Both the position numbers and the translations under genes were made by a program. This document shows positions 59,320 to 64,000 of a DNA stretch of 64,000 nt, in pieces. The notes below the pieces were generated by a model. The model did no database searches. It saw only the letters and a program-made list of their open reading frames with translations, and was not told the DNA's origin. This DNA is from Senimuribacter intestinalis (GTDB taxonomy: Bacteria; Bacillota; Clostridia; Peptostreptococcales; Anaerovoracaceae), in contig CALPCJ010000016.1 in NCBI GenBank assembly GCA_943192975.1, positions 1 to 64,000 of the forward strand. Direction: 5' to 3'. Each line of letters starts with the position of its first letter. Position 1 is the first letter of the stretch.

Positions 59320-60417
59320 TTATCTTTCATTAAAAGGCACGTAATCAAAGTCAAAGCCGAAACTTCTTGGACCAAATACTTCAAGACCTCTTTCCGCTTT
59401 CCAAATTTCTGGTGCCGGCAGTACGAATACGGTCAGTTCCATGCCGTTCTCGTAATTAGGGTTAGTCACCGGTGTGCCGTCTTTGTCCACAACACAGATT
59501 AAATCTGGCACTGTAATGTCCACTTCACCATCCAGATAGGAAACTAGATGCTCGTTCTTGTACCAGAACTTATACTCGTGACCTTCATATGCGCCAGTAC
59601 CTTCCAGTACAGTATCGCCAAAGATAAAGCCTCCAGTTTCTTCTACTTTCCATTCTTTTACGATACCACGGAACAGTACCTTGCCGTTTCCTGCCTCGCA
59701 GACTTTTTCGGCTACATCTTCACCATTTTCCTTTGCTTTTCGAAGGGCCTGCCCCAGCTTCAGCGTGTAAGACAAGGCATCAGGGATGATTGCACCGCGA
59801 AGCTGTTTTCCGGTAATAGCATGGTCCGCCACACCGATTTTGTTGCCGCTGGCAACAGCCACACTTCTAACAATATCCTCCGCACGCATATCATCTACAA
59901 TATCTTTTACAATCATAGCATCACCAAACTGTGTTGCCAACGCAATCGGCGCCATAGGAATGTCTTTCACAAAGAAAGTGCTGTGCTGCAGCTCCGGTAC
60001 AGAACGCCCTGCCGGGTCAGCGTCGATAATAGGAACACCCAGCTGGCAGGCTGCGTGAAGCGCAAAGGCAGTGTTTGCACCACCGAGTTCTGTAGAAACC
60101 GCGCCAAAAAACTTCTGACCGAAGTAATCCTCTAAGGTGCGGAATGCCAGCAGCGATTCCGGATAGTCCAGAAGCGGCAGGTGGGCATACTCCTCTCCGC
60201 CGCCTTCCAGCGAAGCAGGAGAGCCGCACATATACGGCACTGCAATGTACGCGTCATCTGGCACTTCGTCCACACTTGCTATGTACAAATCTTTACCCTG
60301 TTCAAAATCTTCCTCCATGGTGCGAAGTCCCAGTTCTAAGTCTCCACCTCCGCCAGTGCCTACAATGGTGCAACCATAAAGAATATCAATAATTTCTTGT
60401 TTTTCAAGCTTTCTCAT
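59320..60417 (-). CDS. DUF917 family protein (S-methyl-thiohydantoin desulfurase-like)
   Basis: 365 residues of the DUF917 family. N-terminal CTIVGTGGGGDLELGL, VPYMCGSPASLEGGGEEY, and ELGGANTAFALHAACQLGVPIIDADPAGRSVPELQHSTF, all hallmark segments. The family includes enzymes shown to desulfurise S-methyl-thiohydantoin, now used to name the domain. With a racemase and an NCS1 permease it suggests catabolism of a hydantoin-type compound. GGAGG before the ATG at 60417; an ATG five codons upstream has none. Confidence 0.85.
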   Translation of the reverse strand: MRKLEKQEIIDILYGCTIVGTGGGGDLELGLRTMEEDFEQGKDLYIASVDEVPDDAYIAVPYMCGSPASLEGGGEEYAHLPLLDYPESLLAFRTLEDYFGQKFFGAVSTELGGANTAFALHAACQLGVPIIDADPAGRSVPELQHSTFFVKDIPMAPIALATQFGDAMIVKDIVDDMRAEDIVRSVAVASGNKIGVADHAITGKQLRGAIIPDALSYTLKLGQALRKAKENGEDVAEKVCEAGNGKVLFRGIVKEWKVEETGGFIFGDTVLEGTGAYEGHEYKFWYKNEHLVSYLDGEVDITVPDLICVVDKDGTPVTNPNYENGMELTVFVLPAPEIWKAERGLEVFGPRSFGFDFDYVPFNER

Positions 60418-60448
60418 AATTCTATCCTCCAATCAAAATTCTTCTAAA

Positions 60449-61729
60449 TTATTCCACTGTTCCGTCCAGCTCTCTCGACTTTGACGGAATGAATTTTTCA
60501 ACAATCAGGTAAACGATGAGTCCCCAGAGCAAACCAGAGTAGTCAACTTTCACCACAAAAGCTGCAATGGCAATAGCGATTACCGTCGAAATAATACCAG
60601 TCCAGTTGAAGCCTTCCACTCTGTGCCAGCTTTCCGGTTTCCCTTTTCCGACAATCCAGTAGTCCGCCATCATGACGCCGCCCATGGCGGAGAACACATA
60701 GGACAGCAGGCTCAGGAACGATTCAATGTGTCCCAGAATGCCCAGCACTGCCAGGACGATGCCTACAAGACCGGTCACCAAGGTCGCCAGCTTTCTCTTG
60801 TTATCCGGCAGATTAAAGGTCATCACCACATCCAGTCCCGCAGAATAGGCATTGAGGGAATTCGTGGTCCAGGTTGCCAGAATCAGCACAATAATGCCCA
60901 GAAACGGCAGTCCCACTGTTGCCAGTACAGACGAAATGTCGTAATCGTTTGCTACCTTTGTCATGAGAATTCCCAAAACCAGCGTAAAAATAGCCGCTGG
61001 AAGTATTCCCCAGAAAGTGGATTTGATAGTTTCCTTTCTGCTCTTCTGAAATCTGGTAATATCAGAACAAGTGACAGCAGCCACTGCCGTAAAGCTGAAG
61101 GAAAGACCGATGCCCTGAATCATAGTCATGGACTGTTCTACCTCTACAGAAAGCCCGCCAGACCCAAACTTTCTAAATGCCATCACAGTACCCAGCACCA
61201 TGATGATAACCAGCAGCGGAATGGAAACGGAATCCAGCTTTTTCAGCGCATTCATACCGAACACAGCACTCAGAAGCATAATCACACCCCAGATGATAGA
61301 GGATATGGTTACTGGAATTTCTAAGCCGGTTGCAATTTTCATCAGGTTAGAAAATGCATCGCCACATACGTTGCAGTTGATGCCGAACCAGCCAATCATG
61401 GAAATTGCCAGCAGCGAACTGATTAAAATTCTGGCTCCCTTCGTTCCAAAAGTTGAGCAGGTAATCACCGCACTGGGAATCCCCAAATCTGCTCCCTGCA
61501 TCCCCAGAAAGAAAGAGATGAGAATCGTAAGCAGATACCCGATAATTCCCGCTGCAAGGGCTTGCCACAGCGGCATAGATGCCGACAGAATTGCACCCAG
61601 CAGAAGGCTCGGAACGCAGATAAACAGTCCTGTCTGCACAGCAGCCAGTGAAACCCACCCTTTTCGGTCTTCAGGCTTTACTCTCTCTAGAGCAAAGTCT
61701 TCCATTGACTTTTTGTTTTCTTCTAGCAT
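60449..61729 (-). CDS. NCS1 family cytosine/purine/hydantoin permease
   Basis: 426 residues, 12 membrane segments. LLLGAILSASMPLWQALAAG, GADLGIPSAVITCSTFGTKGARI and NVCGDAFSNL match CodB/Mhp1-type carriers, which symport nucleobases or hydantoins with Na+ or H+. First gene of the operon permease-DUF917-racemase-M20 and divergent from the PucR-type regulator. A hydantoin-like substrate fits its neighbours. Confidence 0.9.
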   Translation of the reverse strand: MLEENKKSMEDFALERVKPEDRKGWVSLAAVQTGLFICVPSLLLGAILSASMPLWQALAAGIIGYLLTILISFFLGMQGADLGIPSAVITCSTFGTKGARILISSLLAISMIGWFGINCNVCGDAFSNLMKIATGLEIPVTISSIIWGVIMLLSAVFGMNALKKLDSVSIPLLVIIMVLGTVMAFRKFGSGGLSVEVEQSMTMIQGIGLSFSFTAVAAVTCSDITRFQKSRKETIKSTFWGILPAAIFTLVLGILMTKVANDYDISSVLATVGLPFLGIIVLILATWTTNSLNAYSAGLDVVMTFNLPDNKRKLATLVTGLVGIVLAVLGILGHIESFLSLLSYVFSAMGGVMMADYWIVGKGKPESWHRVEGFNWTGIISTVIAIAIAAFVVKVDYSGLLWGLIVYLIVEKFIPSKSRELDGTVE

Positions 61730-61841
61730 AGTAAAAACTCCTTTTCTTTGATTGCACCAATCATATCAATTTTCTGATAACTTGTCATTATCGAAAAGCC
61801 TAAGAAAGAAAGCTTATTTTTGTAAATTTCACAATTCGTTA

Positions 61842-61869
61842 TTGCTTTTTCCCAGGATTCATTTATAAT
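61842..61869 (+). promoter_or_regulatory. Promoter of the PucR-type regulator
   Basis: TTGCTT (61842-61847), 16-base spacer, TATAAT (61864-61869), within the 174-base divergent region that also holds the permease promoter. Confidence 0.6.
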
Positions 61870-61903
61870 TTATACAAATAGCACTGTCGAAAAGAGGAAA
61901 AAA

Positions 61904-63052
61904 ATGAAAAAAATCACCGTTTCAGACATCCTGAACCTGGATATCTTCAGCGGCTACCGTCTGGTTGCAGGCAAAAGCGGGCTCCTGAATGAAATTCACT
62001 ATATCAATATCTACGACAATCCCATCAGTGAGATTGATACAGATATTCAGCTTTTTCCCGGCGATGTCTATCTGACCTTCTTTTACTATGGGAAAGACGA
62101 TACTTCTTACATCATGCATACGCTGGACTATCTGATTTCACAAAAAGGCGCTGCACTCATTGTCTTTGACGAATATATGAATACGCTGCCAAAAGATGCA
62201 ATTGCCCTTTGCGACGCTGCAGGTCTTCCCGTCATTTTTCTCAATTGCCGCACCCCCTATTCTCTGGTTATTGCAAGCATTGTGGAATGTAAAATTGCCA
62301 TGGAGCAGAAAAATACACTGGAAGAAAAGCTGTAAACCATTGTAAGCCGCAACAGTTCCGCCGATGAAAAACACCATCTTCTGAGAGAACTTAACCCTTC
62401 CTTCCAGCAAAATATCACGGCACTATTCGCACAGACCGAAGCAGATGTACTGCCAAGCGATATTGTCAATCTCATCTCTATCATCATTCGCGACCTTAGA
62501 AATTTTGCTGCAGAATTTCGCGGTGGAATCCTGTTTCTGCTTTCCTACCCGGACAGCAGAAACGATACTGCCGCTAAAACCATACAGCACACTGCCGACC
62601 AAATCCATACTGCCTTTCCCGGCGCACGCATTGGTGTCAGCAATCCCCATAAACTGGATGATGCGGGCAGAGCAATCTCAGAAAGTCTGCTGTGCATCAC
62701 TGCCGGCAAGCCTGATGCAGCAGGGCGAATTGACTACAGCGAACTCGGTGTTGCCCGCATTCTTGTGGATTTTTTGGGAAGCCCTGCGCTAGAAGAATTT
62801 TACAATGACATCACGCTGCCGATTCAAAAGTCTGACGCACAAAACAACACCTGTCTTTTTGACACCATGCGAATCTTTGCCGAATATGAAATGGACTACA
62901 AAAAAACAGCGGAGGCAATGTTCGTACACGAAAATACCATCCGCTATCGTATCAGTAAGCTAAAAGAGCTGATTCCTTATGGAAAAAGTGATATGGACTT
63001 TCTGGAGACAATCTCTATCATCTCAAAAATCCACTATATGAAGCAGCGCTGA
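61904..63052 (+). pseudogene. PucR family transcriptional regulator interrupted by one in-frame stop
   Basis: Codons 1-143 form the PucR N-terminal ligand domain (TVSDILNLDIFSGYRLVAG); a TAA stands at codon 144 (62333-62335), and the same frame continues without any other stop for 238 codons to 63052. The downstream part has the central GGDEF-like-derived domain and the C-terminal HTH (YKKTAEAMFVHENTIRYRISKLK). Restoring the TAA to, for example, CAA would give a normal 382-residue regulator. PucR proteins control purine/hydantoin catabolism, which matches the divergent permease operon. Either a recent nonsense mutation or a sequencing error. Confidence 0.85.
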
Positions 63053-63092
63053 GCCGTTTTGTATAGCTTTTACGCCATGCGCTGCCCTACGA

Positions 63093-63866
63093 TTACATCA
63101 GAGACTCGTCTTTTGCCAGCACCGGTCCGTCATAAGCAAAGGAGGGCATCAGTTCCAGCTTGAATTTGTTCATTTTGCGCTTATAGTCAATCTTTGCTTT
63201 GACTTCCTCATCTTCACAAACACCGGTTCTGATATAAGTGTCAAGAGCCGCATAAGTGAATCCCAGATTTTCTTCATCGGAAAGCCCTGAAAGTCCGTCG
63301 ATTGGAGTCTTTTGCACCAGCTTTTCAGGAAGGCCTAGGTAAGCGCCGATGGCTTTGACTTCCTGCACAGTAAGATGGGACAGCGGGCTGAAATCTCCTG
63401 CCGCATCGCCATATCTGGTAGAATAGCCTACCCAGTCTTCCGACAAATTGCAGGTGTTGGCAACACGTCCGTTCATGGACTGCGCCACAGCGTAAGTTGC
63501 CGCCATACGAAGTCTCGCCGGCAGGTTGGTCCTCGTCTGCTTTGTCACCTCACAAGGTAGCTTATCTGTAATTTCTCCGAGCAGTCCGTCAAATCCTGCT
63601 TTAATATTAATAATAGTATGGTCTATTCCAAGATGGGATACCAGCAGCTTAGACGCGTCAATATCCGCCTGCTCGCCATTTGGCAGAAGCACACCGAACA
63701 CTCTGTCCTTTCCAAGTGCGGCTACGCAAAGTGCAGCTACCACAGAACTGTCTTTTCCGCCGCTGATGGCAACAACTGCCTTGCAATCCTTGCCATTTAC
63801 TTCAAAAAATTCCTGAATCCAGGAAATCACATCCCTCGTTACCTTTTCTACATCAAACTGATACAT
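63093..63866 (-). CDS. nadE: NH3-dependent NAD+ synthetase
   Basis: 257 residues. PP-loop AISGGKDSSVVAALC, then GVLLPNGEQADIDASK, NLPARLRMAATYAVAQ, and TCNLSEDWVGYSTRYGDAAGDFSPL, all NadE signatures. No glutaminase domain is fused, so ammonia is the donor. It converts nicotinate adenine dinucleotide to NAD+. A hydrolase of nicotinamidase type starts upstream with its stop five bases before this ATG. Confidence 0.95.
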   Translation of the reverse strand: MYQFDVEKVTRDVISWIQEFFEVNGKDCKAVVAISGGKDSSVVAALCVAALGKDRVFGVLLPNGEQADIDASKLLVSHLGIDHTIINIKAGFDGLLGEITDKLPCEVTKQTRTNLPARLRMAATYAVAQSMNGRVANTCNLSEDWVGYSTRYGDAAGDFSPLSHLTVQEVKAIGAYLGLPEKLVQKTPIDGLSGLSDEENLGFTYAALDTYIRTGVCEDEEVKAKIDYKRKMNKFKLELMPSFAYDGPVLAKDESLM

Positions 63867-63870
63867 CTTT

Positions 63871-64000
63871 CTACCTCACTAAAATCTGACACATTTTCAT
63901 CGCTTCAAGGGCGTTGTTATGGCTCTCCGGCGTTACACCAGCACAGCAGGAACCCTCCACGGTAATTGGCGTCTCAGGATAAGCAGCCTTCAAAATCATT
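63871..64000 (-). CDS. Cysteine hydrolase, nicotinamidase-like (C-terminal part)
   Basis: Only the last 43 codons lie in the window: MILKAAYPETPITVEGSCCA, then GVTPESHNNALEAMKMCQILVR and TAG. The catalytic Cys of the isochorismatase/nicotinamidase fold is in the CCAGVTPESH motif. Nicotinamidase makes nicotinate for NAD salvage, consistent with the adjacent nadE. The 5' end is outside. Confidence 0.75.
   Translation of the reverse strand, partial: MILKAAYPETPITVEGSCCAGVTPESHNNALEAMKMCQILVR

Overview
The window looks like chromosomal DNA from an anaerobic, endospore-forming, low-G+C Gram-positive bacterium of the class Clostridia. Supporting this are the tig-clpP-clpX order, the gpr-spoIIP-lepA-hemW run, two exosporium-type collagen-like proteins, a ferredoxin-type aldo/keto reductase, strong AGGAGG ribosome sites and TTGACA/TATAAT promoters. 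A relative of the Anaerovoracaceae / Eubacteriales family XIII is plausible, but that is inference. Most genes read from the minus strand.

Layout. 0-8.7 kb: a structured RNA-like segment with a terminator, then tig-clpP-clpX, a CYTH phosphatase, dapB with an NhaC-type antiporter, deoC, and a degenerate J-domain membrane protein. 8.7-9.6 kb: a gene-free stretch with four copies of a 37-bp repeat, a tRNA-Pro and a 34-bp palindrome. 9.6-15.6 kb: a LytTR regulator, two GNAT acetyltransferases, and a redox operon (small protein, aldo/keto reductase, cupin, carboxymuconolactone decarboxylase, flavodoxin) facing a LysR regulator. 15.8-19.5 kb: a spore-surface island with a BclA-like and a BclB-like collagen protein flanking a frameshifted glycosyltransferase. 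19.5-23.7 kb: tRNA-Leu, a 215-bp MITE-like element, an FAD protein, a DUF1292 protein, and an IS1202/ISNCY-like insertion in the last codons of uvrC. 23.6-32.9 kb: uvrC, two D-Ala-D-Ala carboxypeptidases, a phosphoglycerate-mutase-like gene, a second MITE-like element carrying three 34-bp palindromes, divergent serC and serA, a dead ion-channel fragment, and an autoregulated XRE/membrane-protein pair. 33-40.5 kb: tandem LysM-G5-NlpC/P60 hydrolases and the operon mntP-rph-rdgB-yihY-DUF1287-lipid kinase-PAP2. 40.6-45.2 kb: 2-hydroxyacid metabolism genes, a cation exchanger and an acyltransferase. 45.2-52.9 kb: the gpr-spoIIP-small protein-lepA-hemW-glpK operon, then rpsT and deoD. 53-64 kb: a ferritin-like protein, an orphan short transcription unit, an Rpn nuclease, a secreted unknown, murE, a permease/DUF917/racemase/M20 operon facing a PucR-type regulator broken by one stop codon, and nadE with the end of a nicotinamidase-like hydrolase.

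How it works together. The window mixes housekeeping (protein folding and degradation, DNA repair, serine synthesis, cell wall, sporulation) with a few accessory islands. The accessory signals most worth attention are the exosporium island, four small repeat or mobile elements (two with clear terminal inverted repeats), the IS that swapped the uvrC stop codon, three gene lesions (glycosyltransferase, PucR regulator, ion-channel fragment), and a probable S-methyl-thiohydantoin/hydantoin operon whose likely regulator is interrupted. I did not see a CRISPR array, a prophage, or a clear defence island.
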